A DNA stretch of 47,404 bases from a virus, in IMG/VR virus record IMGVR_UViG_3300037247_000717, positions 1-47,404 of that record; one strand, written 5' to 3'. A program made the translations under genes and the position numbers. Every line of letters begins with the position of its first letter. The stretch's first letter is position 1. Below, piece by piece: positions 38,918 through 45,678 of the stretch. Below the pieces are notes generated by a model. The model was given only the letters and a program-made list of their open reading frames with translations. It searched no databases and was not told where the DNA came from.

Positions 38918-39510
38918 GGCACGCTCCTCTCTATTGGGTTTCTCGTAATCAATGGCACGCTTAGGGAGTCTGGTTTTATCTGGCTCCATGGCCCGCTTGC
39001 TAACAGTGGGTTTCTAGCGGCGGGTGGCCCGCTCGTGCGGTCTGGGTTACTGTTTTACAATGACACGCTCCTATATTTTGGGTTCCTAACATGTACTGGC
39101 TCGCTTCGATAGTCTGGGTTTCTCCACGACATTGACTCACTTGCGGTCGTTGGGTTTCTGCCTGTGTTTGGCCCGCTTTGACGCATTGGGTTTCTGATCT
39201 TAACTGGCTCGCTCCTCGTATTTGGGTTACTTCGGTAGCCTGGCTCGCTTCGTGCCCACGGGTTTCTATTTGGCCATGGCCCGCTTGTTGACAATGGGTT
39301 TCTAGCCTTGCTTGGCCCGCTCACCTACACTGGGTTACTCTCGTCTTTTGGCTCGCTTTCAGGGTTTGGGTTTCTTCCATGCTGTGGCTCGCTCGGTGAT
39401 CTTGGGTTTCTTACGGGATATGGCCCGCTTGTCGTGTCTGGGTTACTCATATTATCTGGCTCGCTTGACACGTTTGGGTTCCTAGTTTACATTGACCCGC
39501 TTGTTCCGCC
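38917..39510 (-). repeat. TIGR array: 36-bp units with two repeats and two spacers
   Basis: Seventeen copies of a 9-bp repeat (minus AGCGRGCCA; plus TGGCYCGCT) occur at exactly 36-bp spacing, at 38917, 38953, 38989, 39025 and so on to 39493. Nine bases after each lies a second 9-bp repeat (minus AGNAACCCA; plus TGGGTTNCT). Both gaps are 9 bases and differ from unit to unit, giving 33 spacers. The second repeat is degraded in unit 38953 (plus TGGTTTTAT) and absent after 39502. Repeats vary at one or two fixed positions. The array starts three bases after the stop of the gene at 39513 and ends in the tas start codon, so it is probably transcribed with tas from the minus strand. Confidence 0.93.
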
Positions 39511-39512
39511 AT

Positions 39513-39908
39513 TCATGTAACATGGGTCAGGTTGTAAGTTTCCGTCATCACCCTCGCACAACCGTCACACTTCACTTGTTGCAGCCGCGTACCAACCCCG
39601 TAGGTAGCGCCGAAATTAATAATCCGAGGGGATTGGCAATGTGGACAGTGGGCGCCATGATCTTTAACATAGTCCTCTACCTGTTTTGGTGTCAGTGTCA
39701 TCGGTTTGCTCCTCTCTGCCTTGGCTTTATCGAGGATGGGGTTGACTAGCTTCAGCAGGATGGCCGCTTCGGTTGGCATTTGCTCGTGCTTCTGCATGTC
39801 TGTTGCGTGGTTATGAATTGCCTTGCACACCCCCACCAGCGCGGCGTTGAGGAAGTGCAGGTGGGCAATTTCAGCTAGAAGATCATGGAAACTTCGTTCG
39901 CTCATCAT
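39513..39908 (-). CDS. Two small phage genes fused in frame: helical domain plus zinc ribbon
   Basis: 131 residues. The first 69 form a helical domain (SFHDLLAEIAHLHFLNAALVGVCKAIHNHA). Residue 70 is a methionine (ATG at 39702-39700) with AGAGAGGAG eight bases upstream, and from there the protein is a zinc ribbon (TPKQVEDYVKDHGAHCPHC..., VKCDGC) related to the gene at 30803-31015. No stop separates them, so a fusion and a free zinc-ribbon product are both possible. The stop lies just before the array. Confidence 0.65.
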   Translation of the reverse strand: MMSERSFHDLLAEIAHLHFLNAALVGVCKAIHNHATDMQKHEQMPTEAAILLKLVNPILDKAKAERSKPMTLTPKQVEDYVKDHGAHCPHCQSPRIINFGATYGVGTRLQQVKCDGCARVMTETYNLTHVT

Positions 39909-40390
39909 TCACTCCCTTGTGCCTTGGCGTTGGTGCGGATTATTAGCTGCGGCACTCCCTTATATATGTCAGTGAACTCTTGCCCGCGTACCATCGCCAG
40001 TGCTTTGCGAGTCAAGTATTCGGACAGATTGCCAATCTCCATTCGATCATGGAAGCTACCAAGGTGCTTGTCCTCTGCTTCAGCCCACGCCTCATGAGCT
40101 TCACATGCTTCCACCAGCTCGGTGTTGAGGGTGCAGAGACGCCGGAAGTCGCACTCGCATACCCATCGCCCGTCGATGTGCATCTTCTCGTATAAACATG
40201 CGGGGCACACAGGGCCTAGCTCTTTCGGTCCACAGGTTGAGCGGACCGTTTCGCCGTCTATCCAGGCGATAGCAGCCTGCCTGATTTGCTGGAGCATGTA
40301 ATCGCAGCATTCTCTGCGGACACCCGTGGCCATGTCAGAGATACGATTCAGTGTTGCGCTCGCCGCTTTCAGTCGTTCCATATCCACCAT
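39905..40390 (-). CDS. Zinc-binding protein, unknown
   Basis: 161 residues; AGGAGGTAG before the ATG. A helical N-terminus is followed by CPACLYEKMHIDGRWVCECDF, a zinc site, and a helical C-terminus (LNTELVEACEAHEAWAEAEDKH). The end overlaps the next start by four bases. Family not recognised. Confidence 0.65.
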   Translation of the reverse strand: MVDMERLKAASATLNRISDMATGVRRECCDYMLQQIRQAAIAWIDGETVRSTCGPKELGPVCPACLYEKMHIDGRWVCECDFRRLCTLNTELVEACEAHEAWAEAEDKHLGSFHDRMEIGNLSEYLTRKALAMVRGQEFTDIYKGVPQLIIRTNAKAQGSE

Positions 40391-40461
40391 CTACCTCCTA
40401 TCCCCGCCCCACCCGTGTCAGGACCACTCACAGGCGGGCACGGGGTGACGGTCCGTCGTCG

Positions 40462-40632
40462 TTACGCCGACCTCCGGTCAGCTCTCTTAGTCTTCTTCTT
40501 CGGCTGGAGGCAGCGGGGCTTCCAAGTATGGCCGCAGTTTCCGCACCATGTGGTGGTATAAAACGAGTGCTGCCTAACGGTAAAGTGGCTACTTTTGCAT
40601 TGTGTGCATCCTGGACACCTGAGCTTATACAT
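40462..40632 (-). CDS. Small zinc-ribbon protein
   Basis: 56 residues from the ATG at 40632 (AAAGGATAACC upstream). Zinc ribbon CPGCTQC and WCGNCGHTW are separated by 19 residues, and the tail is basic. An upstream in-frame start would read through a degenerate small frame (MAKID..., then frame-shifted RILDKRDELQAKKKG) and is less likely. It may bind nucleic acid. Confidence 0.65.
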   Translation of the reverse strand: MYKLRCPGCTQCKSSHFTVRQHSFYTTTWCGNCGHTWKPRCLQPKKKTKRADRRSA

Positions 40633-40713
40633 GGTTATCCTTTCTTCTTCGCCTGGAGTTCGTCGCGCTTGTCCAGGATTCTCTTGTGTCAATCTTTGCC
40701 ATCGGTGGGCTCC

Positions 40714-41244
40714 TTAAAAAGGTATATCGTCGTCCTCTATCGGAATAGCCTCTGCCACCTTCGCCACATCATCGGGGGTCAGCTCAAATAGCTGTGCCAC
40801 CCGGCCGTAGACCTTGTTATCTTTCTTGCTCGGCGGACCATCCTCTACGACAGCACCAACCTTGCGGTGCATGAAAATGCCTTCCAGTCTAGGCCAGTTG
40901 CCAACCACTACCTGGCACTGGGCCTTGGCCTTCTTCTCATCGTCTAAGCTCTGAGTCAATTGGATCAGGTTGGCCTCGTTGTACTCCAGGGGCATATTAT
41001 GCCGGGTGTCCTCATCTACGCCGCACGCCTTGGCGAACACTTGCCACGTCCAGAGGCAATTACCCTTGAGCCACAACGCCTGCTTAGTCTTACCCTCAGC
41101 CGCCTGGAGGATGAACTGGACGCCGTGATTGCCACTCTTGGAATTGAAGACTTCTTCCATGCCCGCTATCTGGCACAAGTACCGCCCTTCGCGCAGCCAG
41201 TTATGACCACCGCCCACTGCTTCGACTTCTTCGTCAATGTTCAT
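40714..41244 (-). CDS. DUF669-like single-strand DNA-binding protein
   Basis: 176 residues. The domain WLREGRYLCQIAGMEEVFNSKSGNHGVQFILQAAEGKTKQALWLKGN...WTWQVFAKACGV is the pattern of DUF669/SSB-like phage proteins, and the end EAIPIEDDDIPF is an acidic tip like that of SSB. It is next to the ATPase gene (four-base overlap), the normal arrangement for these recombination/replication pairs. Confidence 0.78.
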   Translation of the reverse strand: MNIDEEVEAVGGGHNWLREGRYLCQIAGMEEVFNSKSGNHGVQFILQAAEGKTKQALWLKGNCLWTWQVFAKACGVDEDTRHNMPLEYNEANLIQLTQSLDDEKKAKAQCQVVVGNWPRLEGIFMHRKVGAVVEDGPPSKKDNKVYGRVAQLFELTPDDVAKVAEAIPIEDDDIPF

Positions 41245-42299
41245 TCCTTCGCTCCGTTCAGTTCGATCTTGCGGGCGTCCTTGACCTTGCCCAACGCCCG
41301 GTAGTCTTCAGGGGTCAATCGTCCACCCGGCTTACGCGGGGAGTCCTTTTGGATCGTCGTCCATAGCGCCTTGAGGCGAGCCACGTCCTCCAACATCAGC
41401 AGTTGGGCCTTGTACTGCTCCATGATGCCGTTGCTCGCAGCCTCTAAGGCCTTTTTCGCTTCGGCCTGTTCGATCAAAACACTCGCATCGTTCTTGGCCG
41501 CAGCTTCCGGTGAGTAGGTGCGCACTGCCCCGCTGCCGTCCATTACGTCGAGCCACGGCTTAAAGGCTTCCACAACCGCAACCCTGGCTGCATCGAGCGT
41601 CTTCTGTTTGCGGAACCGGAAGATGTCTGCTTCCAGGCCCTCGGTGTCGCACTTCTCGATAAACGCCTTGTAGATACCGAACTCCTCAGCGCCCATCTGC
41701 TGCTTGTTCAGTTCCATGCGAATCAGCAGCCCCAGCCCATACGGCGTCTCCTTCTCCGACGCGGCTTTATAGCCCACAATGACCTTCTGTAAAACGCCTT
41801 TGTCGTTGGGGATGTCTTGATACTGGGCACCCTGCCGAAAGGTCATGCCAAGGTGCATCGGCTGGTTGCTCAGATACGCAATGAGCAATTGCCACATCTG
41901 TTTGATGGGCTTCCACTGCTCGAAGCTGTTGGTGCCAGCCTTGGTCTTAACCCAATCGCTTGAGTCTTGCAGCGTACTCCAGGGCACCGACATGCTGTCA
42001 ATAAAACAGACCCCATGCGTGGTCGGGTCAAGGGCCTCAGCCGCCAGCTTAGTATCCTTAAACCCCTCGACGTGTACACGGTCAAAATCGAAGCCAGCTC
42101 TAGCTAGAATATCTGACCGTCCTCCCTGCTCAGTATCGATCAGAGCTATGCGGTGCGGCTTGCCAGCAGCCTTGAGCCGGTTGCTAAGTGCTTCGGCTAA
42201 CATCATGCCGGTAAAGGACTTACCGCTCCCCGTTTCGCCATACAGCCCGAACCGAGCCCAAGTATTCTCTGCCACCGCTTTTTTAAACGTTACCATCAT
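41241..42299 (-). CDS. AAA_24/Sak4-like ATPase
   Basis: 352 residues; AAAGGAGACGG before the ATG. RFGLYGETGSGKSFTGMMLAEAL holds Walker A, VCFIDSMS Walker B. The RecA-like core with ALIDTEQGG and VIVGYKAASEKETPYGLGLLIRMEL is typical of phage AAA_24/Sak4-type ATPases that partner SSB-like proteins in annealing or recombination. The C-terminus is a helical extension. It probably acts on phage DNA replication or repair. Confidence 0.82.
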   Translation of the reverse strand: MMVTFKKAVAENTWARFGLYGETGSGKSFTGMMLAEALSNRLKAAGKPHRIALIDTEQGGRSDILARAGFDFDRVHVEGFKDTKLAAEALDPTTHGVCFIDSMSVPWSTLQDSSDWVKTKAGTNSFEQWKPIKQMWQLLIAYLSNQPMHLGMTFRQGAQYQDIPNDKGVLQKVIVGYKAASEKETPYGLGLLIRMELNKQQMGAEEFGIYKAFIEKCDTEGLEADIFRFRKQKTLDAARVAVVEAFKPWLDVMDGSGAVRTYSPEAAAKNDASVLIEQAEAKKALEAASNGIMEQYKAQLLMLEDVARLKALWTTIQKDSPRKPGGRLTPEDYRALGKVKDARKIELNGAKE

Positions 42300-42634
42300 C
42301 CGTCTCCTTTATTGGCAGCCATTGCCTTGCCTATCTCGAATGCTTCTTCTGGCGTCGGTACACCGTCTTTTGCTTTGCCGAACGCCGGATGCGAACACAG
42401 GAACAACTTCTCGACTCGTATGCGGGTGTCGGTATCCCAGTATCCCGCATAATAGCCGAGGTTTGATCGTTCGGTCGCTTCGGCTTCTGTCCGCTCGCGC
42501 GGACATACGCGCATGGCGTGTTCAACGCATCGCTCGAAATACACATCCGCTTCAGCCTGGTCCTCAATCTTCATTGCTGGCCCGTACTTATCGCCGATTG
42601 TTATCTTGTCTGGAAAGGGTTCAAACGTCATCAT
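42296..42634 (-). CDS. Small phage protein, unknown
   Basis: 112 residues; the same AAGGAGACGG site as the ATPase gene. It contains DQAEADVYFERCVEHAMRVCPRERTEAEATERSNLGYYAGYWDTDTRIRVEKLFLCSHPAFG, a pattern of a conserved small phage protein often placed ahead of recombination ATPases. Function unknown. Confidence 0.65.
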   Translation of the reverse strand: MMTFEPFPDKITIGDKYGPAMKIEDQAEADVYFERCVEHAMRVCPRERTEAEATERSNLGYYAGYWDTDTRIRVEKLFLCSHPAFGKAKDGVPTPEEAFEIGKAMAANKGDG

Positions 42635-43047
42635 CCGTCTCCTTTATCGCTTTCGTCGGCCGCTGCTTCTACTGGTATTGGCTTGCCGCTACGAAGACAC
42701 GTCACAATTTCGTCGATGAGCTTGCAGAGACCAGGGCCGTTATAGTTGCCCTGATCCGGTTGGGCTTGGCCGTCATAGTCGGCGGCTAGACATATGGCAT
42801 TATTGATGCAGGCTTGAAGTTGCTCATTTGCGGATAAGTCACTATCTCCCAGTTCTTGTTTGGGGCCTATGACAAAATCAAAACCGCTCGCAGGGTCCAC
42901 AGGTTGGTTACAACCCGCCTCACAATGAGCACAATGGTCGCCACAGGGCATCAGGTCATCTATGGAGCAGCCACACTCGTCGTTATATAACCCGTCGAAC
43001 TGGTAATCCCTTAACGCCTTCTCTACCATATCCCTGACGTTCATCAT
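42631..43047 (-). CDS. Phage protein with FDGLYNDECGCSIDDLMPCG motif
   Basis: 138 residues from ATG-ATG at 43047-43042, which overlaps the stop of the dockerin-like gene. The N-terminus NVRDMVEKALRDYQFDGLYNDECGCSIDDLMPCGDHCAHCEAGC is a recognisable small phage/prophage zinc motif. A further 55 residues follow. The longer frame upstream is not used because it would cover the dockerin-like gene. Role unknown. Confidence 0.7.
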   Translation of the reverse strand: MMNVRDMVEKALRDYQFDGLYNDECGCSIDDLMPCGDHCAHCEAGCNQPVDPASGFDFVIGPKQELGDSDLSANEQLQACINNAICLAADYDGQAQPDQGNYNGPGLCKLIDEIVTCLRSGKPIPVEAAADESDKGDG

Positions 43048-43304
43048 TGCGGCCCCGTAAAGTTTGCGGCAAACGCCGCATAGTCCTTTAGGTCCACGTC
43101 GCCATCCTGATTCACATCCCAACGCGACAAAAGCCGAGCGCCTGTGATGTATGTACCAGACGGGTCGTAGTCCAACACTAGCACCTGCCCACGGCTGGGC
43201 TCTGGCACCAACCAGCCATTCAGTATCACGCCCGGCTGTGTCGTGGTCGGCAAGTTCGCCCCGATTGCCAGGACTGCCACCAAACCCAAAAGTATCCATC
43301 GCAT
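43044..43304 (-). CDS. Secreted protein with dockerin/EF-hand-type calcium loop
   Basis: 86 residues from the ATG at 43304 (AAAGGAG upstream). Signal peptide about 1-17 (MRWILLGLVAVLAIGANL); the C-terminus WDVNQDGDVDLKDYAAFAANFTGP contains a D-x-N-x-D-G-D-x-D-x-x-D calcium loop, as in dockerin repeats. Short secreted proteins with this ending are typical of Planctomycetota and similar bacteria, suggesting a host-derived gene. Role in the phage unknown. Confidence 0.65.
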   Translation of the reverse strand: MRWILLGLVAVLAIGANLPTTTQPGVILNGWLVPEPSRGQVLVLDYDPSGTYITGARLLSRWDVNQDGDVDLKDYAAFAANFTGPQ

Positions 43305-43320
43305 CGTATTCTCCTTTAAT

Positions 43321-43389
43321 GTGCCGGGCAGGATATGACCCTGCGTCTCCCGCGGATCCACGAGCGCTCTACAATTAAGCTACCGGCAC
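43321..43389 (-). tRNA. tRNA-like element with an aberrant anticodon arm
   Basis: 69 bases. Acceptor GTGCCGG pairs perfectly with CCGGCAC; TA at 8-9; D arm GCTT-AATTGTA-GAGC; T arm GCAGG-GTCATAT-CCTGC with a five-pair stem but a non-standard loop. The anticodon region (CTCGTGGATCCGCGGGAG) does not close into a normal 5-7-5 arm and has no T before the anticodon, so I assign no amino acid. Confidence 0.45.
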
Positions 43390-43393
43390 CTAC

Positions 43394-43530
43394 ATGCCCC
43401 GTGACCAGTCCTCCTGGTTGCCCTGGTCGCTGCTTTGCTACATTTCAGGACGTTCGTTACCCACCTACGCATTGTCCTATAGCGTCCTATAGGCCTACGC
43501 AGGCTGCTCACAGACAGGGGCACGGGGCAT
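43394..43530 (-). ncRNA. Structured element closed by a 10-bp perfect inverted repeat
   Basis: ATGCCCCGTG at 43394-43403 and CACGGGGCAT at 43521-43530 are exact complements 117 bases apart. Inside are a tandem CTATAGGAC repeat and a GACCAG/CTGGTC stem. It lies between the two tRNA-like elements and may be a third, degenerate one or a different RNA; no T loop is seen. Confidence 0.35.
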
Positions 43531-43544
43531 ATTCAGTTGTCAAA

Positions 43545-43661
43545 TGCGGCGGGCCGGAATCGAACCGACGCCTCCGAGCCTCAGCGGGGGCGACCCGACT
43601 GACTGCTCAGTGTGCGACCACAGGACTTGGGTACCCAAGCTGACGCCTACACCGCCGCCGC
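43545..43661 (-). tRNA. Oversized tRNA-like element (117 bases)
   Basis: Minus strand acceptor GCGGCGG pairs perfectly with CCGCCGC, followed by discriminator A; the T arm GTCGG-TTCGATT-CCGGC is canonical. Between them are about 78 bases that hold GTGT/ACAC, GAGC/GCTC and CTTGG-GTAC-CCAAG pairings but no normal D or anticodon arm. It may be a tRNA with an insertion or a tRNA mimic. Confidence 0.45.
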
Positions 43662-43684
43662 ATATTCGCATGGGAAAGAGCTAG

Positions 43685-43897
43685 TTACTCATAGTCAATG
43701 TTCGTCACAAACCTCGTGTTCATCCGGAATGCTAAGACATCGCCTTTCCAGACTGCCAGCCACGTCATGCCAATCTCAGTGTATGGCACAATCCGCGTGA
43801 CGCCCCTCTGGCCAACATGGGCCACCAGTGGCTCATTGTCAGGCCCAGCCCAAGCGAGCTTGATAGGGCGACTGTCTTGGATAATCATTGCCGTCAT
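43685..43897 (-). CDS. Small protein, unknown
   Basis: 70 residues, beta-rich (AMIIQDSRPIKLAWAGPDNEPLVAHVGQRGVTRIVPYTEIGMTWLAVW). It starts 10 bases after the gene at 43908 and ends just before the tRNA-like cluster. No motif recognised. Confidence 0.5.
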   Translation of the reverse strand: MTAMIIQDSRPIKLAWAGPDNEPLVAHVGQRGVTRIVPYTEIGMTWLAVWKGDVLAFRMNTRFVTNIDYE

Positions 43898-43907
43898 CGC
43901 TATCTCC

Positions 43908-44312
43908 TTACTCGCCAGCCCCGGCGAACCAGGGATCGATCTTCACTCGGTCATGGAACTCGTCGAATATGCGTTCGATATCATGGTCACTAATGCAACA
44001 GTAGACCAACCCCTTGCCTAGCATGTCCCAGATATACTCTTTCAGCAGCCCTACCCGCTGGGCCTGCCAGCCGTTAAAGAAGGCGTGGTGTAACGTCTTT
44101 GTTGGCAGGCAATCGGTCGCGAGGTTATCCCAGTGCACATGGATGCCGCGCTCTTGCCGTTTACTCAACCGCTTCTGCCAATCTATCCCTCGTGGTTCAC
44201 GATCCACCCGCCCCCCGTTGGCGTCGGCGTACTTGCCCGCCGCCTCAACCCCCATAGCCCACGCCACCTTTGGCGTCAGCTTAGGGTCATCCCACTTGGC
44301 TTGATTAGACAT
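43908..44312 (-). CDS. Protein of unknown function, tryptophan/histidine-rich
   Basis: 134 residues from the ATG at 44312 (AGGACGATCCCA upstream). Contains IHVHWDNLATDCLPTKTLHHAFFNGWQAQRVGLLKEYIWDML. The ATG lies inside the end of the previous gene. No family was recognised; it could be a small nuclease-like or regulatory protein, but no catalytic pattern is clear. Confidence 0.55.
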   Translation of the reverse strand: MSNQAKWDDPKLTPKVAWAMGVEAAGKYADANGGRVDREPRGIDWQKRLSKRQERGIHVHWDNLATDCLPTKTLHHAFFNGWQAQRVGLLKEYIWDMLGKGLVYCCISDHDIERIFDEFHDRVKIDPWFAGAGE

Positions 44313-44865
44313 TGGGATCGTCCTGACAAAAGATAACACTATCGAGAACTGGAAGCAGGGTAAACACTTCGTTGCAAAAAGCGGCAAGGTCGCGTTCTCT
44401 GGTCGTCAGGAAACTGTGGCCATACGTTGTGTATGCCTCCCTTATGCGCTTAACGCGCCCCCGAATCTCCTTCGCCCTGTTCGGCGGCTCAGGTTCAGGA
44501 GGCTCCTTGCAGTCGTCCTGTTCGAGCAGGTTAATAAGGTCAAACACGCGGGCGTGAAAATAGTCTGGGTAAACAGGTATCGGACGGCCAACGCATGTTT
44601 TCTTTTCTCTTAGAGCACGGCCATAATCGGCGAACGCAGTCCTTGCGACCCTGATGGCTTCCCGAATCCGCTCAGCCTTGCCCGGGGGGGCAGGTTCGGG
44701 GGCGAGCTTAACGCCAAGCTCCAGCGCGAAGAGCACGCCAGCCATCAGGGAGTCCAGGTGCATCTTCACACCATAAACATCCGTCTCGATTTCGCTCTTG
44801 AGCTTCGCGACCTTATTGCGGCGCTCGATAATCTCGTCTGGGGTCAGCTTGTCTGCGTCCGGCAT
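44305..44865 (-). CDS. Coiled-coil protein with an internal repeat
   Basis: 186 residues from the ATG at 44865 (GGGAGGTTGGATC upstream). The halves share similar helices: KAERIREAIRVARTAFADYGRALREKK and RAKEIRGRVKRIREAYTTYGHSFLTTRE, about 75 residues apart, suggesting a duplicated domain. Acidic tail. Function unknown. Confidence 0.6.
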   Translation of the reverse strand: MPDADKLTPDEIIERRNKVAKLKSEIETDVYGVKMHLDSLMAGVLFALELGVKLAPEPAPPGKAERIREAIRVARTAFADYGRALREKKTCVGRPIPVYPDYFHARVFDLINLLEQDDCKEPPEPEPPNRAKEIRGRVKRIREAYTTYGHSFLTTRERDLAAFCNEVFTLLPVLDSVIFCQDDPNV

Positions 44866-44961
44866 GATCCAACCTCCCTTGTATTGTAAGGGGCATAGGG
44901 CGACGCAATACAAGGGGGGGGCGCCGCCCTGGCCCATATAACCGCAGAGCGCTAGTGTCGC

Positions 44962-45138
44962 TCAGTCATCTGCCACCTTAGCCTTCTGGGCTCGCCTTGT
45001 TGCCTCACATTCACCGTGGTACTTACAGAACTTGCCGTTTGGTCCATGCCCCGCCCGTCGGCGGCATGGGCTGCCGTACTTGTATCCCTGCCGCCAATGC
45101 ACTATAGCGATGCAGCGTTTGCGGGACAGTAGTTTCAT
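44962..45138 (-). CDS. Small zinc-motif protein, paralogue B
   Basis: 58 residues. The ATG at 45138 overlaps the stop of the next gene (ATGA). CRRRAGHGPNGKFCKYHGEC is a C-x10-C-x2-H motif closely like CSRKRGHGSGGLYCKQH in the gene upstream, so the two are tandem paralogues. They are probably small zinc-binding phage proteins. Function unknown. Confidence 0.6.
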   Translation of the reverse strand: MKLLSRKRCIAIVHWRQGYKYGSPCRRRAGHGPNGKFCKYHGECEATRRAQKAKVADD

Positions 45139-45317
45139 GGCTTACCTTTCATCTTCGCGTGCTGCTTGCAGTAGAGTCCGCCCGACCCGTGGCCACGCTT
45201 GCGGGAGCACTGGCGTATATGCCATTGATTTGCTCGGAAGAGTTCTTTAACGCACCGCTTGGGGTCTTCGGGTTTCCCTGGGCTAACGCTCGAACGGCCG
45301 TACCATCGCTTAGTCAT
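45135..45317 (-). CDS. Small zinc-motif protein, paralogue A
   Basis: 60 residues with the CSRKRGHGSGGLYCKQH motif at about 38-54; the rest is basic (MTKRWYGRSSVSPGKPEDPKRCVKELF). It follows the AT-hook-like gene by four bases and overlaps its paralogue. Confidence 0.6.
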   Translation of the reverse strand: MTKRWYGRSSVSPGKPEDPKRCVKELFRANQWHIRQCSRKRGHGSGGLYCKQHAKMKGKP

Positions 45318-45321
45318 GGCC

Positions 45322-45573
45322 TCACCCTACCTTCTTCGGCCGACCGCGACGCCGACGATCCGTGGGATACCATTCTTCCAGGAAGTTCCGACGTAACTTC
45401 ACGCCTCTAATATCATTGAAGAGGGCAGCCCCCACTCTGAGGAATATAGCCGCCGCCGCCGACATGGACGGGTCGTGGTACTTGCTTGTAGCTAAGAGCC
45501 TAGCAGCCTCATCGACCGCCTTCTGTGCTCGAATTGGAATCTGCGTGACGTGCAGTCGCTTGTGAATCTTCAT
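45322..45573 (-). CDS. AT-hook-like small protein, first gene of the early unit
   Basis: 83 residues. A helical body (QKAVDEAARLLATSKYHDPSMSAAAAIFLRVGAALFNDI) ends with DRRRRGRPKKVG, containing the RGRPKK core of an AT-hook that binds the minor groove. The ATG lies 7 bases after the -10 TATATT (45585-45580), so the transcript would begin at or beside the start codon: leaderless, with no ribosome site visible. It may be an early regulator. Confidence 0.6.
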   Translation of the reverse strand: MKIHKRLHVTQIPIRAQKAVDEAARLLATSKYHDPSMSAAAAIFLRVGAALFNDIRGVKLRRNFLEEWYPTDRRRRGRPKKVG

Positions 45574-45579
45574 GTTCTA

Positions 45580-45607
45580 AATATACATCAGATTTAAGGC
45601 GTGTCAA
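45580..45607 (-). promoter_or_regulatory. Strong promoter of the early/replication unit
   Basis: Minus strand TTGACA (45607-45602), 16 bases, TATATT (45585-45580): the same consensus as the promoters at 30086 and 35571. It is next to the terminator at 45639-45678. Confidence 0.8.
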
Positions 45608-45638
45608 GTAAAATGTCAGATTAGTTTGCTGGGGGCAT

Positions 45639-45678
45639 AAAAAAGGGCGCCAGGGTCTTTAGTTTCGCCTCGACGCCC
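45639..45678 (-). terminator. Intrinsic terminator ending the noncoding RNA and the late unit
   Basis: Minus strand GGGCG (45678-45674) and CGCCC (45649-45645) form the stem base, followed by TTTTTT at 45644-45639. It would stop transcription coming from the gene at 45885 before the early promoter. Confidence 0.55.

Noticed and set aside
39055-39324. Minus-strand frame with repeating RNP and SEP segments inside the array
   Set aside because: The 36-bp period is divisible by three, so a repeat frame stays open by chance; spacers vary freely and there is no ribosome site.
38917-39510. CRISPR array
   Set aside because: Repeats are only 9 bp, alternate between two types and are spaced by 9 bp; no cas genes are present.
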